Shown here in pieces: positions 43,965 to 52,453 of a DNA stretch of 64,000 nt; within the stretch, counting starts at the first letter, position 1, and each line of letters starts with the position of its first letter. Source of the DNA: Hyphomicrobiales bacterium (GTDB lineage: Bacteria > Pseudomonadota > Alphaproteobacteria > Rhizobiales > Rhizobiaceae); assembly GCA_900471925.1 (NCBI GenBank), contig UCGV01000017.1, positions 143,108-207,107 of the forward strand. Reading direction: 5' to 3'. Under the pieces are notes generated by a model, which was not told the DNA's origin, ran no database searches, and saw only the letters and a program-made list of their open reading frames with translations. Position numbers and translations under genes: made by a program.

Positions 43965-44307
43965 CTTTGCGTCTCAGAGCGCCGGCGTGCGGCGCTCTGA
44001 GACGCTGATTTGCAATGTGAGGCACTCTGCTGAGGGTAGCCCGGGTAGTCCCTTGGCGCGCAAAACACGCGGTCAGTTTCTGCATATCATGCATTCCTGC
44101 TTATCAAAGTGGCCGGCCCACCTGGAGAATCGGACTTGGACAGGAATTTCGAACGAGGTTGACGTTGGGTTATTTTGGCGCGAAGGGATTGGGAGCGATC
44201 AGGCGAGTTACTCATTTGCGCGGGCAAATGAAATCTGCTCGCCAATCGGAAGATGCCTGATCGAAATAGTGCCGGATTTTCATATCAACCAAAGCGAGCG
44301 AACTCGG
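43965..44307. other. Intergenic region, 343 bp
   Basis: It begins with the strong hairpin at 43969-44005. The rest up to the racemase ATG has an open frame continuous with the racemase, but without a better start. Nothing else is recognised. Confidence 0.5.
43969..44005. terminator. Terminator-like hairpin after the DctA-like gene
   Basis: Perfect 15-bp arms (GCGTCTCAGAGCGCC and its complement) surround a 7-base loop. No T-run follows on the plus strand, so termination may be factor-dependent or the hairpin may protect the 3' end of the mRNA. Confidence 0.7.
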
Positions 44308-45072
44308 ATGCAGCCCAGCAGACATGTTGTGGGAATGATCGGCGGTATGAGTTGGGAATCTAGTGCTCTCTATTACCGTTTACTCAATCAAGGCTTCAAA
44401 AAACGGTTCGGTGGGCATCATAACGCTCGTAGTCTGATGTTCTCGGTGGACTATGATGAAATGCTGGCGTTTGCTGAACAGGACGATTGGGAGGGTGTGG
44501 CGAGGGCGCTTTCGGATGCGGCAAAGCGGTTAGAAATGGCCGGCGCCAGCTTGGTGCTTATGGCCTCGAATACAGCCCACATGGTTGCCGACCAGGTATC
44601 TGCGGCGATAAACATACCGCTTCTCCACATTGCCGAACCTACGTCGGCGGCTATAAAGCGCGCAGGTGTTTCAAAAGTTGGTTTGATTGGCACGCGGTTC
44701 ACGATGGAGATGAATTTCTTTGTCGAGGCCCTGCAGAAGGAAGGCATCGTCGTAAATCTCCCCGATCTTGCGGATCGCAAGTTACTGCACGCTATCATAG
44801 TTGAGGAACTGACCTTGGGGATCGTAAGTCCAGAATCAAGATTGGTGGCCGAAGCGATCATGGATCGACTCCTAACACGTGGCGCAGAAGGGATCGTTCT
44901 AGGTTGCACGGAAATTCCGCTGCTTCTCAACGAAGCGGACTACAAATTCCCGCTGTTTAATACGACGCAACTTCACGTGAATGCAGCAATTGAAAGAATG
45001 TCAGTATCACCTGTAACCGTCAGCGGTTCCTTGGTGCAAGGTCTTCTCATCGGGCACTCTTCGTCCGCATAA
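44308..45072 (+). CDS. Aspartate/glutamate racemase family protein with Ser in place of the first Cys
   Basis: A 254-residue PLP-independent racemase fold. The N-terminal stretch GMIGGMSWESSALYY is typical of aspartate racemases. The second catalytic cysteine is C200 in VLGCTEIPLL. The first should be in a PCNTAH-like motif but reads MASNTAH, with Ser at 87. E. coli YgeA also lacks the first Cys (Thr there) and still has activity, as I recall, so a one-sided racemase or a different substrate is plausible. The start ATG at 44308 gives the normal family N-terminus. It follows the dicarboxylate symporter gene and may supply a D/L-amino-acid step. Confidence 0.85.
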   Translation: MQPSRHVVGMIGGMSWESSALYYRLLNQGFKKRFGGHHNARSLMFSVDYDEMLAFAEQDDWEGVARALSDAAKRLEMAGASLVLMASNTAHMVADQVSAAINIPLLHIAEPTSAAIKRAGVSKVGLIGTRFTMEMNFFVEALQKEGIVVNLPDLADRKLLHAIIVEELTLGIVSPESRLVAEAIMDRLLTRGAEGIVLGCTEIPLLLNEADYKFPLFNTTQLHVNAAIERMSVSPVTVSGSLVQGLLIGHSSSA

Positions 45073-45275
45073 TGACTTCGCCGGCTCTTAGTTCCATAAT
45101 AAAGCTTATGCGATAAAATCGTTTAAATACAACGTGTTACTGGATCTGCCGGCAGACTGTTCCGGTCAGGAACGAGCCTCAAGCGAACAACAGAATCCCG
45201 GGAGAACTGGAAGGTTTCACTTAAGGGTAGATCCCGCAGCGCATCGGAAGCAAGCACATTTGAGCGTTTGAACCA

Positions 45276-46883
45276 TTGGAAAAGAACGGGAAGATCTACG
45301 TTGCCCCGCCCAAGGACGGAAGCGACTTTAAAGAATTGTTCAAGCAGTTAGCTGCGGTGGGTGCAGGTCGTCAGGTAGGAGCAGACGGCTTTCCCCAGGG
45401 ACCATGGACTCCCGAGCTTCTGGCAGAGGCTATTACGCAGATCGACTCCAATCGGGCCGGGATTGATTTACGCACCGTTCAGCTGTGGTTTCAAGAGAAC
45501 GACAAGGGTATCAGTCCTTCCAACATCGCTTGGCTGGCACGTATCTTCGGCTGCGATGATAAGGGAGCGACAAGCGAATGGCTGCTAGAACTCAACGCTG
45601 GGCAATCTCGTCTTGTTGCCAAGCGGCGAGACTTGAGAAAGACGGCGACCGGTACGACGCTGCCGGATATAGATCAGCCTGTGGCTGTTGGTCGCCAGAC
45701 GCTGGCTACGGACGAGCCGGAAGAATGGAGTCAAGCCTCCCCGCGCGAAAGGCGATTCAAATTGGCACTACGGTCAGAGGGCCTATTTGCGAGCGGATCT
45801 CCGCTGAATCTCCCTGCGTTGACTTTCGCCGGCGCCTCCGCCCTCGGATTTATGTCGTATATCGTGGGGATCCACAGCGTCACGTATACTCGATCTGATG
45901 GGATCTCAAAGCAGGTCGGCTTCCTGTGGGCGCCGAACTGGACCATTTTGTTCTTGGTACTCTTACCTTTGTTTTTTTGGCTTGTGATCGAATTGCTGCT
46001 TTTTTGGAAGGGGGACGCGCGGTTCAGTCTGCTGGCGCAGGCCGCTCGGTATGAAGCCGATGCTCCTTGGTCTCGAAACATCGAGTCGTATTCTCATTCA
46101 TACTGGGCAGTATTCGTAATATGCGTGCTCTTCGCCGGTGTTCTCCAGTGGATCGGCGTGTGTTTGGTCCCGCTGCTAGAAGGCAGTGACGACTATGCGA
46201 CGAGTTGGGGCACGATAGCTATTATGCAACCCGATCTTATCTCAGCGCCGATGGAGATCGCCTTCACGGGGCTGGCTTACCTGTATATGTGCCTCTGCTT
46301 CTATCTGTTCTTCGCGGGCCTTATTTTGCTCCACACGATCATCGACGATTTCGGAAGAATCGAAGAAAGATTAATGCTGCGGCTTGGCGGGAACCACCGC
46401 GCAGAGAACGGCCAGATCCGCCTCAAGGTAATGCGAGGGGTTTTCCGGTGCACCATCGTCGGGATCCTGGTTGCCATCTGTATGAAGGTGCAAAGCGCCT
46501 ATCTTAGCTCGGACGGCGTGGATATCGTGACCTGGATACTCCACGATTTCGTTTCGGTGGTTTATCGTGATCATCAGTCCGCCGGCAACTTCGGCTATAG
46601 AATGCCGACGCATTTCAGCAGTCTCCTTGTGGCCATTTCAGCCTGTGTCATTTTTCTCTACGGTTCCATACGTCTGAATGTCGGATCGCGGTTTCGTGAG
46701 GCTCTGTGGAAGATGTCGGCGGTCGAGGCCCTACTCTTTGCCACCTACTTGTTGATCGATGCCTTTGACGGCTTTTCAATCCTCCTCATCGCTGGAGTGC
46801 TGGCCGCTACATACGGCCTCTTTGATCCCGAGTTCGCGCTGCCGCGATCGCGCAAATCGGAGAGCAATCATGGTGTTTCATAG
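45276..46883 (+). CDS. Polytopic membrane protein with an N-terminal HTH-like segment
   Basis: A 535-residue protein. Residues 1-110 are soluble and include RTVQLWFQENDKGISPSNIAWLARIFG, shown by its core LWFQENDKGIS, which resembles a helix-turn-helix. A linker leads to seven or eight predicted membrane helices between about 180 and 520, with WTILFLVLLPLFFWLVIELL and YLYMCLCFYLFFAG among them. I recall, without certainty, that similar rhizobial plasmid proteins are named RcgA-family putative transporters. The architecture also fits a membrane-bound transcription regulator. The start is a TTG at 45276 without a clear binding site, so it is uncertain. The stop overlaps the next gene by 14 bp, so the two are co-expressed. 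Confidence 0.65.
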   Translation: MEKNGKIYVAPPKDGSDFKELFKQLAAVGAGRQVGADGFPQGPWTPELLAEAITQIDSNRAGIDLRTVQLWFQENDKGISPSNIAWLARIFGCDDKGATSEWLLELNAGQSRLVAKRRDLRKTATGTTLPDIDQPVAVGRQTLATDEPEEWSQASPRERRFKLALRSEGLFASGSPLNLPALTFAGASALGFMSYIVGIHSVTYTRSDGISKQVGFLWAPNWTILFLVLLPLFFWLVIELLLFWKGDARFSLLAQAARYEADAPWSRNIESYSHSYWAVFVICVLFAGVLQWIGVCLVPLLEGSDDYATSWGTIAIMQPDLISAPMEIAFTGLAYLYMCLCFYLFFAGLILLHTIIDDFGRIEERLMLRLGGNHRAENGQIRLKVMRGVFRCTIVGILVAICMKVQSAYLSSDGVDIVTWILHDFVSVVYRDHQSAGNFGYRMPTHFSSLLVAISACVIFLYGSIRLNVGSRFREALWKMSAVEALLFATYLLIDAFDGFSILLIAGVLAATYGLFDPEFALPRSRKSESNHGVS

Positions 46884-47910
46884 GTGGCTGGATCGTTGGG
46901 ACGAACGTCGCGCTCAACGCGGTGAAGAAGCGAAGAAAGCGACGAATTTCATCCTCGACGCGGGCCGTGCCTTCCCCGGCGCGGAGGAGACAAACGCCCT
47001 TGAGCAGTTCTGTGTCCTTGCCGAACACGCTGTCTCTGATCCAGGCTTTTACGATAAGCCGGCCGGAAACCCACAGGGATTTGAGCTGAACAATGGGTGG
47101 CTCCGATTTCCTTCGGAGATCATCACCGATGTAGAAGAAAACAACACCGTCTGGGCAAGAATCACTGAAAGTGGGTCGCGCGATCGGGTTTTGGTGATTT
47201 TCCATCATTGGAATGCCAGCGTCCGAAATCGTCAGATCGCTGGTTTCTTCTCGCGGCGTGGGATCACGGTCGCGGAGATTGCCATGCCCTACCATTTCGA
47301 GCGCAGCCGACCCGGCGCGCTATATGCCGACTATATGCTCAGCTCAAATCTCGGCCGCACGGTCCAATCGTTAAGACAGGCTGTGTTGGATGGGCGAAAG
47401 CTCATCCGGTGGCTGAAGAGCGAAGGTTACGATGAAATTTCGGTTCTTGGCATGAGCTTGGGCTCGTGGGTGGCAGGTCTGATTGCCGCGCACGAACCTG
47501 CCGTGTCAAAGGCCTCACTGTTTCTGACGGCGGGAAGTCTCGCAGACATGGTTTGGACAGGGCGCGCAACGCGATCGATCCGCGACAGCTTAGAACCGGC
47601 AATCACGCTCACAGATCTAAGGAGGGCATGGGCTCCACTGAATTTGGATAATTTCGTGCATGATCTCGCACGTCCCAATCTTGCACTTCAAGCGGTGTTC
47701 GCGACCAGAGACAAGGTGGTGTTGCCCGAGCTAACGAAACACTTCATCGAAAACCTCCATCAAGCAGGAGCGGTGCCAGAGGTTCTCAAGCTGAACTGTG
47801 GTCACTACTCTCTCGGTGCGCCGCCGTACATTTTGTTAGCAGGCTGGAGTCTGTGGCATTTTCTATCGCGCTCAAAAGCTCCGAATGCCATTGGGCAGTC
47901 CAGAATCTGA
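46870..47910 (+). CDS. Alpha/beta hydrolase, ABHD18-like
   Basis: A 346-residue protein with an alpha/beta hydrolase core from about 100 to 340. The nucleophile elbow is LGMSLGSW (S196), the late histidine is in LNCGHYSLG and the acid is likely in FATRDKVVLPE. The N-terminal 80 residues are helical. The family resembles ABHD18/DUF2048, whose substrates are unknown. It overlaps the membrane-protein gene upstream by 14 bp. The pair could modify a lipid or signal in the membrane at the edge of the transfer region (inference). Confidence 0.8.
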   Translation: MVFHRWLDRWDERRAQRGEEAKKATNFILDAGRAFPGAEETNALEQFCVLAEHAVSDPGFYDKPAGNPQGFELNNGWLRFPSEIITDVEENNTVWARITESGSRDRVLVIFHHWNASVRNRQIAGFFSRRGITVAEIAMPYHFERSRPGALYADYMLSSNLGRTVQSLRQAVLDGRKLIRWLKSEGYDEISVLGMSLGSWVAGLIAAHEPAVSKASLFLTAGSLADMVWTGRATRSIRDSLEPAITLTDLRRAWAPLNLDNFVHDLARPNLALQAVFATRDKVVLPELTKHFIENLHQAGAVPEVLKLNCGHYSLGAPPYILLAGWSLWHFLSRSKAPNAIGQSRI

Positions 47911-48247
47911 CGGACGAGACCCCTCGCCTTTTCCGACTCGGCCTTCGCGTGATCCAAGGGAAAATCCTAATAACACAGTCAGTCTCGCTTGGCCGAGACA
48001 TCGATCTTTTCGTCGCTCGGGAAATTAATATTCTTCCGTGATGCGACACTTTAGCCGCCCCCAAAAATTGTCTTTTTAAACAATGCCTTGCCGGCGACAT
48101 TTCGTTTCGTTTCGGTTGGTTTCGCGTAACATCGTGCAATCTGCGGTAATCGTCCCTCTATCAACTGCATAAATCGCAAGCGTCTCAGAGGTCAGGCAGG
48201 GCTCGAGGCAACAATCGGATTGTTGAATTGGGGAAGGCTAAGTCGGC
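47911..48247. promoter_or_regulatory. Intergenic region, 337 bp, with repeats
   Basis: It holds an inverted repeat (ATTGT at 48067, ACAAT at 48080) and a run of TTTCG units at 48100, 48105, 48110 and 48120. It must hold the promoter of the HAD-like gene. The repeats could be a regulator or relaxosome binding site, but no nic-like core is evident. Confidence 0.4.
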
Positions 48248-48844
48248 ATGAAACCAGCTATGGAGACTGATGTATTCGATGTTCACGGCATCCGCAGGCA
48301 AGAGGGCTCGGTTGGCCTGGTCATTTTTGAGCGTGACGACATTCTGCTGCAACATAGACCGCAGTTCGGAGATCATACGCTGGGAGATATCGACACCGAA
48401 TTTTTGGCAATGCTCAAGGACATTCGCGAACTCAGAGTTCGCTTCGGATTTATTTGGCGGCACACCACGTTCCCATACACTCGTGGTACGGGCATTGACA
48501 ATGCAAGGCTTACGCAGTTGCTCGACGATCTCCTGAAGGTCTCGGGTGCATCGCCGGACTTCTGGGTGGAGGCGATTCATTCCGAGGGCCTAGATCAGCC
48601 CCCGCGTTGGCCCGGAGCCTCTGAGCTCGATGTGATATTGAAGTTAGCCGAATGGTACGACGTCGACCCGACCATGACAGTGTTGGTGCGCAAGGGAAAG
48701 TACCATCACTACAGCTCAGCGACGCCCGCCTTCACTGAAATTCTCTATCCAGATTCAAACACCGGCGGCTCCCGCGACAGCGATCGGCAAGCAAGTCTGG
48801 TTTGGCTCAGGACGAAGATCAAGCATGCTTTGAAACTGCCGTGA
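48248..48844 (+). CDS. Degenerate HAD-IIIA (histidinol phosphatase-like) protein, TrcF-like
   Basis: A 198-residue protein with the outline of HAD-IIIA phosphatases (GmhB, HisB-N). The motif that should read FLDRDG reads IFERDD (28-31), so the nucleophilic Asp is Glu. The Lys motif region reads QPPRWPGASE and has no Lys. The final acidic motif (VGD) is replaced by LVRKGK. The helical middle (RGTGIDNARLTQLLDDLL) aligns with the family. It is likely inactive as a phosphatase. From memory, a histidinol-phosphatase-like protein, TrcF, is needed for conjugation of rhizobial plasmid pRleVF39b; this may be its counterpart. It faces the relaxase operon convergently. Confidence 0.6.
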   Translation: MKPAMETDVFDVHGIRRQEGSVGLVIFERDDILLQHRPQFGDHTLGDIDTEFLAMLKDIRELRVRFGFIWRHTTFPYTRGTGIDNARLTQLLDDLLKVSGASPDFWVEAIHSEGLDQPPRWPGASELDVILKLAEWYDVDPTMTVLVRKGKYHHYSSATPAFTEILYPDSNTGGSRDSDRQASLVWLRTKIKHALKLP

Positions 48845-48905
48845 GTGTGGTCCGGCAATCGCGATGAGATCTACAAAGCCGCGTTTGCCGAGCCGATCCG
48901 CTCTG

Positions 48906-50924
48906 CTACCGGCTTCGATCCCGATCCTTATCCTGCGGAGGCCGAAGTTTGATGGATTTCGACTGATCGCGTTCCCGTCGCTGGTTGCGTTCGCGATTCG
49001 TCCGACTGTTCTCGGAACTCTCGTGCTCCGAATTCGAGCGTGCTATGCGAGATTGGTCGGCAGTGCGGTTGCTCGAAGTCCTGTTATCTATCCCCTGCTC
49101 CGCGACGTGGTCGCGACCGGCGGCCGACTTCGTTTCCAAGCTATCAGAGGTGCGCTTCGCCTTGGCGACGTCCGCGCGGCCTCGATCCTTGGTTACGCGC
49201 GAGTCCAGCTGCAGCCCGACGACCTTGCCGATTACGGTGGTCGCTTGTTCAAAGAGCAGCCGATCAGTTGGGTTGAGGATCTTCGCGGCGACATTGACGG
49301 CGGTGGTCGCCAGCGTCTCCTTTGCAGCTTTTGCCTGAGCGGCGCTGATCGGTGTGGATCGCAGCATGTGTTCTTGTCCTTTCATTCTGGTGGGATCATG
49401 TCCATCGCGCACGGCCGTTTCCAATCGACGGTACTCACGCCTCAGCCCGATCGACAGATCGTGGCTCAATTCGCGAGCCGTGCTGGGTGCACTTCGGTCC
49501 TTGGCAATGCCTTCCAACATTTGGATGACCCGCCCAACTGAGTGTTGGGTTTGATCGAACCGCTTCCTCGCCTCTTCCAGCTTCGGCGCCGTGGGCGTAT
49601 CGCGAAGCTTGGAGATTACCTTTTCGACGACATTAGGCGGTGCTGTCGCACCCATGCGGTGAAACATCTCCCACTCCCACCGTTTTACGGGCGGTGGACC
49701 TGCACGTTCGACACGCTTTTGACGATCAATAGCTATGCCGCGTTCCCGCGCCTTTTCGGCAAAGCGAGTCCGCCACTCCGTGAAGTCCCGGATACTGGGA
49801 TTGAGCATCTTGCCGCTGCTGTCACGCAACCCGACGATCACATGCAGATGCGGATGCTTATCACGGTCATTGCGGTTGTGGACCGCATAAGCATAGCGGT
49901 GACCGAAAAATTGCTCTCTCAGGAAATCGCGGCCAGCGAGGATGAACCGATCCCGGTCGACATTGGCCGGCCCCGACAGCAACAGATGCATAAAGTCCCG
50001 AGGCTGGCGTGTCTGCATGAGCGCGCCGACGATCTTGCCTTCCGCCGTGAGCTGCTTGTGATCGCTCGTTGTCAGCTCGCGTCGGGCGGCGCTTTGCTGA
50101 TAGCGGCCGCTCTTTCCCGGACGCTCTTCTAAGTGCGTCTTGGTCGAAAGCGTCACTTCCGCGTCGCCGCGCTGCATCGCATGCAGCGCCGCAATGAACC
50201 CCTTCGGACCACTCGAAAACTCCGCCGGATAGCGCGAGACCGGCGCAATCCCCTCCTCACGCAATGCCTTGTCCACCCGTGCATCGATCGCGCGCACGTC
50301 ATCGATTTCGGCGGCAATGCGGTTCTGGCTGCTGCGGTCTGATCGGTCCCTCTTCTCATGGGCAATCACCAGCCCGAGGTTCAGACGGGTTTGGCCCTTC
50401 ACGCCTTCGCTGACGCTGAACGCGTAGGTCCGATCCGTATCACCAACGTCGCGGAACCCCTCTGACGCGAGCGAGCTCAATGCGCGCGCAACGCGGCCTC
50501 GATCGGTGCTCTCGAGCTCGTAGGTCAGCCGCAGCACGTCCTTGCTTCCTTTCCGGTTTCCGAACTCCCTCTCCCAGCATCGGACTTCTGCGCTGAGATC
50601 GGAGATTTCGCGGCCATCCTGATCGTGTGCCTTTTCTTCCTTGCTTTGATAGGCAAGAACGTTGCGTACCGAGGCAGCACCTGCTCCATACGACAACACC
50701 TTGACGACGACGGCGTTGTTACCACTCGCTCGACTGAACGCTGTCGCTGCGCCCGCGTTGCGCGCTGCCGAGGGTAGTCCGACTTTCGTCCTCGGCGTCG
50801 CTTTTTTTGCTCCACCGCCCCCGCCGCCGCGCCGTCGAAGCTCATCCTCGATGAGGTCGAGATAGCTCGGCAGCCTTCGGCCTTCATGCTTAGATCCGGA
50901 GCGACTCCTGGAGAGGTCGTTCAT
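48906..50924 (-). CDS. Conjugative relaxase (VirD2/MobZ-like)
   Basis: A 672-residue relaxase that should cut oriT and pilot the transferred strand. The metal-binding motif HPHLH is at 357-361 within DKHPHLHVIVGLRDSSGK, preceded by YAYAVHNRND. A candidate catalytic tyrosine lies in the N-terminal segment YGAGAASVRNVLAYQSKEE, shown by NVLAYQ (residues 88-93). The poly-Gly stretch at 33-38 is a linker. The C-terminal 100 residues are Arg/Ser/Glu rich and disordered, with a basic tail (QSKSIKLRP) typical of T4SS secretion signals. It closes a compact operon with accessory and ParA/VirC-like genes. The MobZ assignment is from general similarity to rhizobial VirB-type plasmids and is not certain. 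Confidence 0.85.
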   Translation of the reverse strand: MNDLSRSRSGSKHEGRRLPSYLDLIEDELRRRGGGGGGAKKATPRTKVGLPSAARNAGAATAFSRASGNNAVVVKVLSYGAGAASVRNVLAYQSKEEKAHDQDGREISDLSAEVRCWEREFGNRKGSKDVLRLTYELESTDRGRVARALSSLASEGFRDVGDTDRTYAFSVSEGVKGQTRLNLGLVIAHEKRDRSDRSSQNRIAAEIDDVRAIDARVDKALREEGIAPVSRYPAEFSSGPKGFIAALHAMQRGDAEVTLSTKTHLEERPGKSGRYQQSAARRELTTSDHKQLTAEGKIVGALMQTRQPRDFMHLLLSGPANVDRDRFILAGRDFLREQFFGHRYAYAVHNRNDRDKHPHLHVIVGLRDSSGKMLNPSIRDFTEWRTRFAEKARERGIAIDRQKRVERAGPPPVKRWEWEMFHRMGATAPPNVVEKVISKLRDTPTAPKLEEARKRFDQTQHSVGRVIQMLEGIAKDRSAPSTARELSHDLSIGLRREYRRLETAVRDGHDPTRMKGQEHMLRSTPISAAQAKAAKETLATTAVNVAAKILNPTDRLLFEQATTVIGKVVGLQLDSRVTKDRGRADVAKAKRTSDSLETKSAAGRDHVAEQGIDNRTSSNRTADQSRIARSNSEHESSENSRTNRERNQRRERDQSKSIKLRPPQDKDRDRSR

Positions 50925-51282
50925 CGTGTCTCCTGATCAGATCGGTGATAAAGGTCGAAGGTCTCACGAACGCTGCATCACGGATTGCATCCAGGGCGCC
51001 CATCACCTCGTCCAGCTTCGCCATAATGGCTGCGCCCAGCACAGCTTGGTCGCGCTCTTCCGTCAGAAACTCCTCGTTGCGGAAGGCAAGCTCGCGGAGG
51101 AACTGATGCATGTTTCCCAGCTGGCGGTCATGCTCCTCCAGCATCGCCGGTACATGCATGATCTCTCTGGTGACGATAAGTTTCGCGACAAGGTTGACGG
51201 AGATATCGAGACGGCTGGCAAGCAGCTCCACGTTGCTGAGGACATGGGTAGGTAGACGGAACATGATGGCCGGTTCACGCAT
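50890..51282 (-). CDS. Probable relaxosome accessory protein (MobC-like), unknown family
   Basis: A 130-residue mostly helical protein. It begins FRLPTHVLSNVELLASRLDISVNLVAKLIV, given here by FRLPTHVLSN, a pattern that fits a short ribbon-helix-helix strand and helices. A coiled-coil-like section follows (MLEEHDRQLGNMHQFLREL). It overlaps the start of the relaxase gene by 35 bp and follows the RHH gene by 4 bp, so it is translated with the relaxase and probably helps it bind oriT. No family name is certain. Confidence 0.6.
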   Translation of the reverse strand: MREPAIMFRLPTHVLSNVELLASRLDISVNLVAKLIVTREIMHVPAMLEEHDRQLGNMHQFLRELAFRNEEFLTEERDQAVLGAAIMAKLDEVMGALDAIRDAAFVRPSTFITDLIRRHDERPLQESLRI

Positions 51283-51286
51283 CTGC

Positions 51287-51691
51287 CTACAGCCCCCTCG
51301 CCTTCAAGGCTTCGAGGATCAGTCTGTGGGTCGCCGAGGAGAGTTGCTCATGCCGCTCCAGCGATACACGGAAAATCTTCGTCAGCACGTCGTCGTCGAG
51401 GTACAGGGAAATGCGCTTTCGCTTGACCGATCCCACGTTGACATCGGTTTCTGTCTTTCTCGCATGCTCTTCCCGGGTTTTGCTTTTGACCTGAGGGCGA
51501 CGGTGCTCTGGTGCTATTTCCTTCTCGACGCTCAGCGCTTGCGCCTGAGGAGGATCCGCCGGCATGAGCTTGTCGAGATCGAGGCTGGTCGGCATATAGG
51601 AGGTCGCGTCCTCCTCTACGACCTTCGCCTGGTCTTCTCTCGATCGGGCGAGAGCGAGAATGTTGCCGGCTGGCGTTCTTTCCCTCGACAT
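51287..51691 (-). CDS. Ribbon-helix-helix protein, VirC2-like
   Basis: A 134-residue protein. The first 85 residues are hydrophilic and likely disordered. The C-terminal 50 (RISLYLDDDVLTKIFRVSLERHEQLSSATHRLILEALKARGL, represented by RISLYLDDDV) match a ribbon-helix-helix fold: a beta strand and two helices. VirC2 has this fold and helps VirC1 build the relaxosome at the T-DNA border. The gene lies between the ParA/VirC1-like and accessory genes, 5 bp from each, which fits that role. Confidence 0.6.
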   Translation of the reverse strand: MSRERTPAGNILALARSREDQAKVVEEDATSYMPTSLDLDKLMPADPPQAQALSVEKEIAPEHRRPQVKSKTREEHARKTETDVNVGSVKRKRISLYLDDDVLTKIFRVSLERHEQLSSATHRLILEALKARGL

Positions 51692-51696
51692 CGCGC

Positions 51697-52446
51697 TCAG
51701 GCAGCCTCGGCCTGTAGAAGGCCGATGAATTCGTTGTTGATCTTTTTGACCAGATCGATCGCGTCAAGCACGCTTTCTGAGGCACGCCGTTTAGCCGACG
51801 GCGTCAGCGCCGGATTGTTCTCGATGCTGGCGAGCTTGGAATAGAGCGACCCGAAGCCGGCGCCGACGTCGCTGAAGTGATTGCTCTTCCGGACTACCGT
51901 GTCCACCATCGGAATCCGGCCGCTCGTCAGGATAGCATGGACCTCCGGGAGGGAGCGATTATGCTTGAGGGCGATCATGTCCACATAGTTCCAGATCGCC
52001 GCGTACGGGATTGGACCTTGCGCCCGTTTCCTGGAAATCTCCTTCAAAATCGTCGCGACCTTGATTGCTGAGGTCGCAGCCGTCGGCTCGGGTATGACAG
52101 GAATGAGGACCGCATCGCATTCGTGGTAAACTTCGATTGCCCGTTGGTGGACGTATCCGCCAACGTCGTAGATCCGGATATCGGCCGCGGGCGCCTCCGC
52201 AAGGCGATCTACGAACCGATCGTCCGGCGCTACCCGCAGATGCAGCAGCGTACCGTCGCTCGGAAGCAGCCCCCGTTTCATCGAGACATTGTACCAGCGG
52301 GTCGACGATTCCTGCTCGTCACAATCGATGAGCAGTGTCCTGTGTCCTTGCTGTGCGAACTCGGCCGCGAGATTGACGTTCAAGGTCGATTTCCCGGCGC
52401 CGCCCTTGAAGGTCGAGATCGCGAGCGAGAGTGGTTTGCCTGTCAT
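51697..52446 (-). CDS. ParA/MinD-type ATPase, VirC1-like
   Basis: A 249-residue ParA-family ATPase. The deviant Walker A motif is KGGAGKST (14-21), the Walker B region is LLIDCDEQESS and a second motif is IRIYDVGG, where ParA proteins usually have a D-x-P-P. In transfer regions such proteins (VirC1) bring the relaxosome to the coupling protein at the cell pole. No parB or repABC genes lie beside it, which favours a role in conjugation over replicon partition. It is encoded with the RHH and relaxase genes. Confidence 0.85.
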   Translation of the reverse strand: MTGKPLSLAISTFKGGAGKSTLNVNLAAEFAQQGHRTLLIDCDEQESSTRWYNVSMKRGLLPSDGTLLHLRVAPDDRFVDRLAEAPAADIRIYDVGGYVHQRAIEVYHECDAVLIPVIPEPTAATSAIKVATILKEISRKRAQGPIPYAAIWNYVDMIALKHNRSLPEVHAILTSGRIPMVDTVVRKSNHFSDVGAGFGSLYSKLASIENNPALTPSAKRRASESVLDAIDLVKKINNEFIGLLQAEAA

Positions 52447-52453
52447 GGATCCC

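Noticed and set aside
51697..52446. Plasmid partition locus
   Set aside because: The ParA-like gene lacks a parB or repABC partner and sits in the relaxosome operon, so a VirC1-like role fits better.
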